Of a DNA stretch of 64,000 nt, positions 1-6,682 are shown one piece after another (the first letter of the stretch is position 1; every line of letters starts with the position of its first letter). Location of the stretch: NCBI RefSeq assembly GCF_938015785.1, contig NZ_CALLWC010000045.1, positions 1-64,000 of the forward strand. Direction: 5' to 3'. Both the position numbers and the translations under genes were made by a program. The notes below the pieces were generated by a model. It had not been told where the DNA came from and searched no databases. It was given only the letters and a program-made list of their open reading frames with translations. Source of the stretch: an uncultured Campylobacter sp. Lineage in GTDB: Bacteria; Campylobacterota; Campylobacteria; Campylobacterales; Campylobacteraceae.

Positions 1-551
1 TGCCAGTAAAAATTAGATTACAACGTCACGGAAAAAAAGGCAAGCCTTTCTATTGGATTGTAGCTGCTAATTCACGTGCAAAAAGAGATGGTAAATTCCT
101 TGAAAAATTAGGAACTTACAATCCTGTCAGCAATCCTGCTCAGATTGAAATAGATGTAGATGCAGCTGTAAAATGGTTAAAAAACGGAGCACAACCTAGT
201 GACACAGCACGTCGTATTCTTTCTTACAAAGGGGTATTGCTTAAATACCACTTGCTTGGTGGAGTTGCCAAAGGAGCTTTGACCGAAGAACAAGCAGAGG
301 CTAAGTTTAATGCTTGGGTAGAAGAGAAAGCTAACAAAGTATCTACAAAAGAGCAAAAATTAGCTAAAGAGAAAGCAGAAGCAAAAGCAAAGGCTTTGGA
401 CGCTGAAAAAGAAGCTAATGAGAAACGCAAGAACGCTGCTGTAGCTAAAGCTACCGAAGCAACAGCTGAAGCAACCGAAGAGGTTACAGAAGCTACGGAA
501 GCTACCGAAGCTGAAGCTCCTGCTGAAGAAAATAACGAAACTGAGGCATAA
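1..551 (+). CDS. rpsP: 30S ribosomal protein bS16, Bacteroidota type with long C-terminal tail
   Basis: Small-subunit ribosomal protein bS16, which binds 16S rRNA during 30S assembly. The window opens on the second base of the start codon: TG, then CCA GTA AAA gives (M)PVKIRLQRHGKKG. Only one base is missing, and the protein is 183 residues. The conserved bS16 core (YWIVAANSRAKRDGKFLEKLG, TARRILSYKG) fills the first ~85 residues. It is followed by a ~95-residue tail rich in Lys, Ala, Glu and Thr. Such acidic Ala/Glu tails are known from Bacteroidota bS16 and are absent from Campylobacter bS16, which is a short protein. rimM follows after 4 bp. In Campylobacter a KH-domain gene usually sits between rpsP and rimM; here there is none. 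The gene belongs to the left, Bacteroidota-like block. Confidence 0.95.
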   Translation, partial: PVKIRLQRHGKKGKPFYWIVAANSRAKRDGKFLEKLGTYNPVSNPAQIEIDVDAAVKWLKNGAQPSDTARRILSYKGVLLKYHLLGGVAKGALTEEQAEAKFNAWVEEKANKVSTKEQKLAKEKAEAKAKALDAEKEANEKRKNAAVAKATEATAEATEEVTEATEATEAEAPAEENNETEA

Positions 552-555
552 CCCT

Positions 556-1089
556 ATGACTTTAAAAGATTGTTTTTATATAGGAACAATTGTGTCGAAG
601 TTTAGTTTTAAGGGCGAGGTGCTAATTAAGTTAGATTCCGACGACCCTGAAATGTATGAAGAAATGGAATCAGTATTTATTGCCTTAGGCAATAATCTGG
701 TTCCTTTTTTTATTGAAAAGAGCACTTTACACAAGTCGGATTTATTGCGCGTGAAGTTTGAAGAGATAGAAACTGAGGCTGATGCAGAGGCTCTATTGAA
801 ACACAAAGTATATTTACCTCTTGCGGTATTGCCTAAACTATCGGGGAATAAGTTTTATTACCACGAAGTGATAGGGTTTCAGGTGGAAGATGTGTACTAC
901 GGAGTAGTAGGGAAAATAGTTGGAATAAACGACAGTACTTCTCAAGCGTTATTTGAAATTGAGAATGAGAACGGAAATGAGATACTTATTCCTATGGCTG
1001 ATGAGTTTATTGAGAAGATAGATAGAGCCCACAAGAAAATTATTGTAAAAACTCCAGAAGGACTTATTGATTTGTATTTAGAAAATTAA
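556..1089 (+). CDS. rimM: 16S rRNA processing / 30S maturation factor RimM
   Basis: RimM (177 aa) binds uS19 and helps mature the head of the 30S subunit. The N-terminal beta-barrel domain carries the family signature (GTIVSKFSFKGEVLIKL, residues ~10-26). A PRC-barrel domain follows from about residue 95 (YYHEVIGFQVED...). The length is normal for the family. The ATG lies 4 bp after the rpsP stop, so the two genes are translationally close and probably cotranscribed. A strong hairpin follows 21 bp after the stop. Codon use is A+T-leaning (AGA, TTA, GAA), like rpsP and unlike the genes beyond 3.2 kb. Confidence 0.95.
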   Translation: MTLKDCFYIGTIVSKFSFKGEVLIKLDSDDPEMYEEMESVFIALGNNLVPFFIEKSTLHKSDLLRVKFEEIETEADAEALLKHKVYLPLAVLPKLSGNKFYYHEVIGFQVEDVYYGVVGKIVGINDSTSQALFEIENENGNEILIPMADEFIEKIDRAHKKIIVKTPEGLIDLYLEN

Positions 1090-1110
1090 GTACAAGCATA
1101 AAATATAAAC

Positions 1111-1140
1111 AAGGTTATCAAAAGCTGTTTTGATAACCTT
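1111..1140. terminator. Bidirectional hairpin terminator between rimM and the ybhN-like gene
   Basis: Perfect inverted repeat with arms AAGGTTATCAAAA (1111-1123) and TTTTGATAACCTT (1128-1140) around a 4-nt loop. It is followed by a T-rich run on the plus strand and an A-rich run upstream. It lies between two convergent genes and can serve both. Confidence 0.85.
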
Positions 1141-1166
1141 ATTTTATTTACCTTAATAAGAAAAAT

Positions 1167-2120
1167 CTACGGATTATGTTTCTTCAACAAGGGAAGAAAG
1201 AAGAATGAAAAGCTACCCAATAAGAGCGTCATAGCAAATTGTGACGTCCATACAATCCAACCAAAGGCTGTACCCACAGGAGTAGCTACTCCAAACAAAA
1301 ATAGTACTTCGGCAATAAAAAAGGGATAAGAACCAAAGCCTGCATTGGTGAAGGTCATTGCAAAACTACCCACCACAAAGGCTGTAAGCACATTGGGCAA
1401 ACTGATATGTGCGGTTTCGGGTAGGGCAAAAAACGGAATATAGAACATCAAAAAGTACATTGCCCAAATAAAAAGAGTATGAAAAAGAAATAGTGTTCTA
1501 TGTTTTATTTTTACGACTGATAGGATTCCTTCCTTTATTCCGTTTAAAAAGACTTTTACCTTGATAAAAAAAGGTTTATCGGAAGTGTAAATGAAATACA
1601 AAAAAACAATAAACGAAAAACCTCCTATACCCATTAACCATATTAGTTTTTGAAAAGGGATTTTGGAGAGAAGAAAGTTGCTTATAACCTCGAATTGGAG
1701 AATGAAAGCGAGCATAGTGAATAGGAAAAGTAAAAGCAGGTCGATAATTCGTTCGGAGATGATAGTGCCTAATGATTTCTCGAAAGGGACTCCGTCGTAA
1801 TTGCTTACTACTAAGGCACGAGAGACCTCGCCTGAACGCGGTATGGTTACATTCACCAAATAACCAATGAACACAGCCATTGCTCTATGTAAGAAAGCTG
1901 TGCGGTAACCCAAAGGTTTTAGCAACAAATGCCAACGTATGGCTCGAGAAAGATCGCTTAAAAATCCTAAAAATACAGCCAAAATGATATAGAAGTAATC
2001 GGCGTTTAGAAATGTGTGTTTTATTTGGACAAACTGCTCTTCGTTAAATTGGCGATAAGCATACCAACACAAGAAAACGCCTACAAATATCGGAAGGGCT
2101 ATCTTTAAGAACTTTTTCAT
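1167..2120 (-). CDS. YbhN/UPF0104-type integral membrane protein (LPG synthase transmembrane domain family)
   Basis: A 317-residue polytopic membrane protein with about eight hydrophobic segments, matching the lysylphosphatidylglycerol-synthase transmembrane family (YbhN/UPF0104, AglD-like). Features seen: an N-terminal anchor followed by a DLSRAIRWHLLLKPLGY stretch, then an NVTIPRSGEVSRALVV motif, which is the conserved signature of this family around residues 90-110. Members are flippase-like lipid or isoprenoid transporters. The exact substrate is unknown, and the soluble LPG synthase catalytic domain is absent. Its start overlaps the panD stop by 4 bp, so the two genes are coupled, an arrangement also seen in Flavobacteriia. 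Confidence 0.85.
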   Translation of the reverse strand: MKKFLKIALPIFVGVFLCWYAYRQFNEEQFVQIKHTFLNADYFYIILAVFLGFLSDLSRAIRWHLLLKPLGYRTAFLHRAMAVFIGYLVNVTIPRSGEVSRALVVSNYDGVPFEKSLGTIISERIIDLLLLFLFTMLAFILQFEVISNFLLSKIPFQKLIWLMGIGGFSFIVFLYFIYTSDKPFFIKVKVFLNGIKEGILSVVKIKHRTLFLFHTLFIWAMYFLMFYIPFFALPETAHISLPNVLTAFVVGSFAMTFTNAGFGSYPFFIAEVLFLFGVATPVGTAFGWIVWTSQFAMTLLLGSFSFFFLPLLKKHNP

Positions 2121-2467
2121 TCGATTAGGTTGGTTGTTTCATTAGGGAAGATAATAGAAGGCTTAAAAGTTTTAGCTTCTTCAAAATCCATTAAAGCGTA
2201 GGATATGATGATGATGATATCACCTTTTTGCACTTTACGAGCAGCAGGGCCATTCAGTACAATAGCACCTGATCTTCTCTTTCCTTTAATAATATAAGTT
2301 TCGAAGCGTTCGCCATTATTAACATCTACAATCGACACCTTTTCTCCCTCAATCATTTGAGCTGCCTCTAACAAATCTTCGTCAATGGTAATGCTTCCGA
2401 TATAATCTAAATCGGCACCTGTAACCTTAACGCGATGTATTTTAGATTTTAATACTTCTATTTGCAT
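2117..2467 (-). CDS. panD: Aspartate 1-decarboxylase
   Basis: PanD (116 aa) makes beta-alanine from aspartate for pantothenate and CoA synthesis. It is a pyruvoyl enzyme made as a self-cleaving proenzyme. The cleavage site Gly24-Ser25 is present in the sequence YIGSITID. Lys9 and Arg54-type active-site surroundings (SKIHRVKVTGADLDYIGS; NGERFETYIIKG) and the NGPAAR motif are intact. Length is normal. It heads a two-gene unit with the ybhN-like gene, and a Bacteroidota -7 element lies just upstream on the same strand. Confidence 0.96.
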   Translation of the reverse strand: MQIEVLKSKIHRVKVTGADLDYIGSITIDEDLLEAAQMIEGEKVSIVDVNNGERFETYIIKGKRRSGAIVLNGPAARKVQKGDIIIIISYALMDFEEAKTFKPSIIFPNETTNLIE

Positions 2468-2498
2468 ATTTATATTTGTATTGTTTTAAAAAACGGCG

Positions 2499-2506
2499 CA
2501 AATGTA
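2499..2506 (-). promoter_or_regulatory. Bacteroidota-type -7 promoter element for panD
   Basis: On the minus strand the sequence TACATTTG fits the Bacteroidota -7 consensus TAnnTTTG, about 32 bp ahead of the panD ATG. The -33 TTTG element is not clear. This promoter class is not used by Campylobacter. Confidence 0.6.
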
Positions 2507-2734
2507 CGTTAAAAAATTGAAAACAGTGTAAGAAAGAAAAAAATTATGTTTACCTCTGCCCTACCCTTAGCCTACACAAACCTTGGACGATTGTTATACA
2601 AAGAGTATTTATAAGTTTAATATTCAACATCTTAAAGAATAGTAATTTTATATAAATGAGGTTGTCATTCTCAGTTTTTAGTTAGAAAGATTTATTTTGC
2701 ATAAATTACAATAGAAAAAAATAGGAAGAAAGTG

Positions 2735-2764
2735 TTTGTTTACTAAAAAATATTCTTATCTTTG
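2735..2764 (+). promoter_or_regulatory. Bacteroidota-type promoter (TTTG / TAnnTTTG)
   Basis: TTTG at 2735-2738 and TATCTTTG at 2757-2764 are 18 nt apart, close to the Bacteroidota consensus TTTG-N19-TAnnTTTG. The small secreted-protein start codon lies 23 bp further on. This is direct sequence evidence that the left block is Bacteroidota DNA up to at least this point. Confidence 0.8.
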
Positions 2765-2786
2765 CCACCTAATTATATTTTTACAA

Positions 2787-3104
2787 ATGATGATGAAAAA
2801 ACTATTTATCACGGCATTAGTGATAATGTTAGGATTAGTTACAACAAATGCTAATGAAGGCGGTAGGAAAGAGATGATAGCCAAAGACGCTAATATATGC
2901 GACATTTCTTATGATGATAGCAATGCGTTATTCTCCGTTCAAAAAATATGTATAGACGGAAATGTTATTGCTATCATAGAAGTTGTGACCGACACCGATA
3001 AGAGCAAAACTGCTGGAGCCAATCTAAATAAACCCTGCAGATGCGTTAAAGTCACCGAGCCTGGCGAAAGACCGTTTATAGTAGGACGAGAACTTAAAAA
3101 ATAA
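2787..3104 (+). CDS. Small secreted hypothetical protein
   Basis: I do not recognise this 105-residue protein. It opens with three consecutive Met codons and a typical signal peptide (MMMKKLFITALVIMLGLVTTNA), then a short mature part with four Cys residues in the contexts NICDI, KICID and PCRCV, which could form disulfides. The start at 2787 is chosen because the open frame upstream of it runs through the promoter at 2735-2764. An imperfect hairpin follows the stop. By promoter type and codon use it is still part of the Bacteroidota block, and it is the last gene before the composition changes. Confidence 0.7.
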   Translation: MMMKKLFITALVIMLGLVTTNANEGGRKEMIAKDANICDISYDDSNALFSVQKICIDGNVIAIIEVVTDTDKSKTAGANLNKPCRCVKVTEPGERPFIVGRELKK

Positions 3105-3265
3105 TCATACTACGCTTGCGACTTTATTTCGATAAAAAGTCTCAAGCGCATAGTCCCCCACCACCACAAATGCCCTAAAATTTTACCGCTTTGTAGCCCA
3201 AATCCCACGCAAAATAAATAAAATTTATCGCTTTTTAGGTATCATAAGTGAATAATAAAATGAAC
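3105..3265. other. Probable junction between Bacteroidota-like and Campylobacter-like DNA
   Basis: To the left lie Bacteroidota promoters, a Bacteroidota bS16 and A+T-leaning codon use. To the right, from about 3170, the words typical of the rest of the window begin (CTAAAATTTTACCGC, AAATTTATCGC), and the next gene has a strong Shine-Dalgarno (GAAGGAGAG), which Bacteroidota generally lack. No mobile element, tRNA or repeat is visible that would explain insertion. The exact join cannot be fixed by eye. Confidence 0.7.
3109..3154. terminator. Imperfect hairpin after the small secreted protein (possible terminator)
   Basis: Arms CGCTTGCGACTTT (3113-3125) and AAAGTCTCAAGCG (3136-3148) pair at 12 of 13 positions. 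Flanking ACTA and TAGT lengthen the stem. There is no clear T tract on the plus strand, so the terminator role is an inference from position. Confidence 0.5.
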
Positions 3266-3277
3266 GAAGGAGAGAAA

Positions 3278-3901
3278 ATGAAGCAAGTATTTTTGGCGTT
3301 TGCGCTGTTGCTCGGTCTTTGCGGGGCTGCTTTTGCGATGCAAGATACGGAGTCGAGCGAGGTGCAAGGGCAAAATTCTGCGGGAGTTAAAATTTTAAGC
3401 GACGGGTTTTATAAAATGTCCGCCGAAGAGCGCGGTAAGGCATTAAATGATTGTGATGCTTCGCACTCCTATGGAGGATGCAATAAAATTTTCTCACAAG
3501 AGATCTCGCAACTTATTAAAAAGTGCGATATGGGCGACGGTAAATATAGCGCTTGTCAGAGTTTATTAACTATCATTGATAAAAATTGTTTTGAAAAAGA
3601 TGAGATTGGAAATGCTTTATCTTGCGACATATCGGGCAATCTGTTAATCAAAATGAATAAATTCCCTATGGGATTAAAAAGATTATCTAGGGCTTGTGAA
3701 GTAGGCAAAATAGGCGAATCTTGCTTATTTTGCGCATTAACTTACTTTTATCACTCTTTAGACATAGACGAGGTAATTAAATATATGACGATGGCTCGAG
3801 ATATGGCGTATGACAAAGAACATTTCAATAAAATCATCAAAAAATTGCAAGATTGCAAAGCCGACAAAGAGTGCAATCCTGCGAAATTAGAATTTCAATA
3901 G
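3278..3901 (+). CDS. Cys-rich secreted hypothetical protein (possibly Sel1/TPR-like)
   Basis: A 207-residue protein with a clear Sec signal peptide (MKQVFLAFALLLGLCGAAFA, residues 1-20). The start at ATG 3278 is preferred over the in-frame GTG at 3248 because GAAGGAGAG sits 4 nt upstream of it and the signal peptide begins there. The mature part has 11 Cys (59, 68, 83, 93, 104, 116, 140, 149, 152, 193, 199), regularly spaced and with helical character. That is reminiscent of the Cys-rich Sel1-like (Hcp) proteins of Helicobacter and Campylobacter, but I cannot identify a full repeat, so function is open. It is the first gene right of the suspected junction. Confidence 0.7.
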   Translation: MKQVFLAFALLLGLCGAAFAMQDTESSEVQGQNSAGVKILSDGFYKMSAEERGKALNDCDASHSYGGCNKIFSQEISQLIKKCDMGDGKYSACQSLLTIIDKNCFEKDEIGNALSCDISGNLLIKMNKFPMGLKRLSRACEVGKIGESCLFCALTYFYHSLDIDEVIKYMTMARDMAYDKEHFNKIIKKLQDCKADKECNPAKLEFQ

Positions 3902-3966
3902 GCAAACGGCGAGAGCAAATACGGCGGGCTAAATTTCTAAATTTAAATAGCAAGGGAAAGATCGCT

Positions 3967-4308
3967 ATGGCGGATAAGCTGATCGACATCGGGCTCATTT
4001 TGTTTTTCGGCGATTTTGGTTTTGTATGCTATATAAACGGCGTATTGGGCATCGGCAAAGACTATATGCAGCGCAATAGAATAGATTTTGTGCGCTGGAT
4101 GTTTAGTCCAAAGCACATCTTGCGCTCCAATGCGCCGTTTGATTCTAACGAGCCGCTAGAATTAAGATTTAAAGAGCCCAAAAGTAAGCACATAATTTAC
4201 AATTTCTTCGAGTTCATCATCCACTATGCGATAATTGCGCCGTTTTTAGTGATCTACGCGGGGATTTTTCTATTTTGCGCGGGGCTAGCCATTAAAATTT
4301 TATCCTAA
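3967..4308 (+). CDS. Small hypothetical membrane protein
   Basis: Unrecognised 113-residue protein. Two hydrophobic segments are visible, one near the N-terminus (LIDIGLILFFGDFGFVCYI) and one at the C-terminus (IIAPFLVIYAGIFLFCAGLAI). A polar central region contains RWMFSPKHILRS. The ATG at 3967 follows AAGGGAAAG. An open frame continues upstream to 3853, but that part overlaps the previous gene and has a basic, shadow-like composition. The overall pattern resembles small inner-membrane proteins that occur near other cryptic genes in Campylobacter. No function is offered. Confidence 0.6.
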   Translation: MADKLIDIGLILFFGDFGFVCYINGVLGIGKDYMQRNRIDFVRWMFSPKHILRSNAPFDSNEPLELRFKEPKSKHIIYNFFEFIIHYAIIAPFLVIYAGIFLFCAGLAIKILS

Positions 4309-4491
4309 ATTTAAAATTTGCGACGCGGATGCAGAGCGGGCATTGTATAGACGCCGTTTTCGTTGCAGAATTTCAAATTTTACGCCGCATCTCTTGCTGA
4401 GCATGCACCGCTTCCGCGTCTTAAAAGTAAAATTTCAAAATTTTATCGCCGAATCCACGACCTGTGGAATTTATGCCGTATTTTCTATTTC

Positions 4492-4543
4492 TTGGGGCGG
4501 GAAGGGGATCCCAATTGCGAGGTCGCTTCCCTTCCCACCCCAA
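4492..4543. repeat. G/C-rich inverted repeat
   Basis: Arms TTGGGGCGGGAAGGG (4492-4506) and CCCTTCCCACCCCAA (4529-4543) pair at 14 of 15 positions around a 22-nt loop. It lies ~180 bp after the small membrane protein gene. Its purine/pyrimidine-pure arms stand out from the surrounding A+T-rich words. It could be a dispersed repeat or a terminator-like hairpin, but it has no T tract. Confidence 0.55.
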
Positions 4544-4929
4544 ACCCCACCTAACCTCCGACGACGCTAGCGGGGCGGACTGCGTCCGCGCATTTTTATT
4601 TAGCGGCTTGCACCGCATAAAATTCCGTATCGATAAATTTTTAAAATTCCACTACCACTAAATTTTTATCGTATTTGGAATTTTAAAATTCCATCCGTAG
4701 CCGTCAAATCGATCGATGAAATACCCGTAAGCTAGCTATTGATATGGATTGTAAAATCAACCGACCGACCGCGAAACCGAAACGGCTTGCGGCGATGAAA
4801 TTTAAGCAATGCGAGCTCAAATTCCATCCACAGCGCAGCTTCTCCGTGGCGCGTTTATTCTGGCAGCGGTGCGACCGGAGCCGCCGAACTGCCCTCGCCT
4901 TGTTTAAATTCTATCGCGCAAATTTTGCC

Positions 4930-5578
4930 GAGTACTAAGGCAGAGGATGAACCGCCCCCGCTTTGTTTAAATTCCGCTGCACCGACCGATCGCCGACCAG
5001 CCGCAGGATCGGTTACCGACTCAGTTGCAGGACCTATCGGCAGCAAGCCGGCCACAAACCAGCAGCCCGCCGAAGCAAACGATCTAGCAAAATCGAAAAG
5101 ATCGATCGCAAACAAACCTGTCGTCAAATCAAGGGATCGCCGAAGCGCTAAATCGATCATCGGTCCGGTTTCAAAACCGCTTGGTCCACCACAATGAGCG
5201 GGCCCGACTAACGAACCGAGGGAACCGAGCTGCAAATCCCCAACTGATTGCAATCCGAGCGAACTGATCCGCAAATAAGCAGACGGGCTAACGAGCTAGA
5301 CGATCTAGCCGCAAATTGCCGACTAATTGCGAGCCGAGCCGCTAAACCGCTCGGTCACAGACCCGCTTCCAAGCCGCCCTGCCACAGGTTAATTCTGAAC
5401 CTACCCAAGCCGTAAGCATAACCCGAAGCCGTCCGGTCCGGTCGTAAGCCGATCCCGAAGCCGCACGGCAAGCGGGCTAGCCTCAAAGTCGCCCAAGCCG
5501 CAAGCCGGTCCCAAAACTGCTCGGTTGCAAGCTAAACTAGAAGCCGCCCAATAAGCAGGCTAATCCCGAAACCGCCGC
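4930..5578. repeat. Degenerate short repeats (AAGCCG / CGGTC words)
   Basis: About 650 bp built from diverged copies of short words such as AAGCCG, CGCAAGCCGGTC, CGGTCGCAAG and CGAACCGAG, recurring every 10-25 bases on the plus strand. The copies are not identical and the period is not fixed, so this is not a clean tandem array or CRISPR. No coding sense is apparent. Confidence 0.5.
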
Positions 5579-6652
5579 TTACTCTACGTAAATTTTATAC
5601 TCGCCGTAGCCGCGCGCGTCCATCTCCTCAAGCGGTATAAATTCCAAGCTAGCGCCGTTGATGCAGTATCTCATACCGCCCTTATCTCTCGGTCCGTCCT
5701 CAAAGACGTGTCCTAAATGGCTGCCTCCTACGCGGCTTGAGACTTCGACGCGCTGCATGCCGTGGCTGTCGTCCCTCTCATACGCGATCGCGTCGGTCGT
5801 TATCGGCTTTGAAAAGCTCGGCCAGCCGGTGCCGGAGTTGTATTTATCGGTAGAGGAAAAGAGCGGCTTTTTCGACACGATGTCGACGTAGATGCCCTTT
5901 TTATAATTCTTGTCGTATTCGCTAGAAAACGGCTGCTCGGTCGCTTTTTCCTGCGTGACTTGATACTGAAGCTCGGTCAAATTTTTTTTCAGCTCCTCCT
6001 TGCTTTGCACTTTAAATTTTTCATCGTCCTCAAGCGGCTTTTTAGCAAGGCGCAGATCGATATGGCAGTATCCGCCCGGGTTTTTGTCGAGGTAATTTTG
6101 ATGATACTCCTCGGCGCGAACGAAATTCCTTAGCGGCGCCACTTCGACGGCGATCTTTTCTTTAAATTTTGCCTGCTGTGCCGCTATGAAATAGCGCGCT
6201 ATCTCGCCGCTCGCCTCGTCGGTGTAGTAGATGCCCGTGCGATACTGGCGACCGCGGTCGTTACCTTGCTTGTCGATCGAGAACGGATCGATGATGCGGA
6301 AATAATGCGCCAAAATTTCAGGCTCGCTAATGACGTTGGCGTCGTATTTTAAGTGTAGCGTCTCGGCATGATCGCTGCTGTGCAGCCCTTCGTAGCTTGC
6401 TTTATCGCTCTTGCCGTTGGCGTAGCCCACCTGCGTCGCGACTATGCCGTCAAGCTGCTTAAAATACGCCTCCATGCCCCAAAAGCAGCCGCCTGCCAGA
6501 TAAATTTCTTTCACGTTTGCGTTCATGCCGCCCCCTTTAACTTTAAAATTTGCGTCCGACGCACCGGCGCTACTGCCGCCTGCGGCATTGAGCGCGACTA
6601 AATAACCCGCCGCCAAAGCAAAGAGGTAGATTAAAACTTTAGAAATTTTCAT
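5579..6652 (-). CDS. msrAB: Fused peptide-methionine sulfoxide reductase MsrA-MsrB, exported
   Basis: Repairs oxidised methionine (S- and R-sulfoxides) in envelope proteins. The protein has 357 residues from the ATG at 6652, which has AGGATC upstream; an upstream in-frame ATG would only add a charged leader. Residues 1-25 form an N-terminal signal or anchor. The MsrA domain is at ~48-205 with catalytic Cys56 in GGCFWG, and the MsrB domain at ~225-357 with catalytic Cys330 in RYCINGASL. The MsrB half lacks both zinc CxxC pairs (SSRVGGSHLGHVF replaces the second pair). It has Thr275 in GTGWPSF where many MsrB have the resolving Cys, so it is the zinc-free type and may need another reductant. 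It stands alone between two gene-free regions; no CcdA or thioredoxin gene is adjacent. Confidence 0.95.
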   Translation of the reverse strand: MKISKVLIYLFALAAGYLVALNAAGGSSAGASDANFKVKGGGMNANVKEIYLAGGCFWGMEAYFKQLDGIVATQVGYANGKSDKASYEGLHSSDHAETLHLKYDANVISEPEILAHYFRIIDPFSIDKQGNDRGRQYRTGIYYTDEASGEIARYFIAAQQAKFKEKIAVEVAPLRNFVRAEEYHQNYLDKNPGGYCHIDLRLAKKPLEDDEKFKVQSKEELKKNLTELQYQVTQEKATEQPFSSEYDKNYKKGIYVDIVSKKPLFSSTDKYNSGTGWPSFSKPITTDAIAYERDDSHGMQRVEVSSRVGGSHLGHVFEDGPRDKGGMRYCINGASLEFIPLEEMDARGYGEYKIYVE

Positions 6653-6682
6653 TTTGATCCTTTCGTTTTGAATTTTGCGCAA

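Larger units (their letters stand above)
4309..5578. other. Gene-free region, 1.27 kb
   Basis: No convincing gene on either strand: the open frames have no Shine-Dalgarno support, no domain pattern and repeat-driven composition. The left part holds AATTTTAAAATT-type words and a G/C-rich inverted repeat; the right part holds degenerate repeats. Both are listed separately. Confidence 0.6.

Noticed and set aside
1..3104. Horizontal transfer of the rpsP-rimM-panD block into Campylobacter
   Set aside because: No integrase, tRNA, direct repeats or IS near the join; core ribosomal genes with native-type Bacteroidota promoters fit a contig chimera better, though this cannot be proven from the sequence alone.
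4855..5274. 139-codon minus-strand open frame in the gene-free region before msrAB
   Set aside because: Its frame arises from stop-poor repeat DNA; no ribosome binding site, no domain, composition unlike the neighbouring genes.
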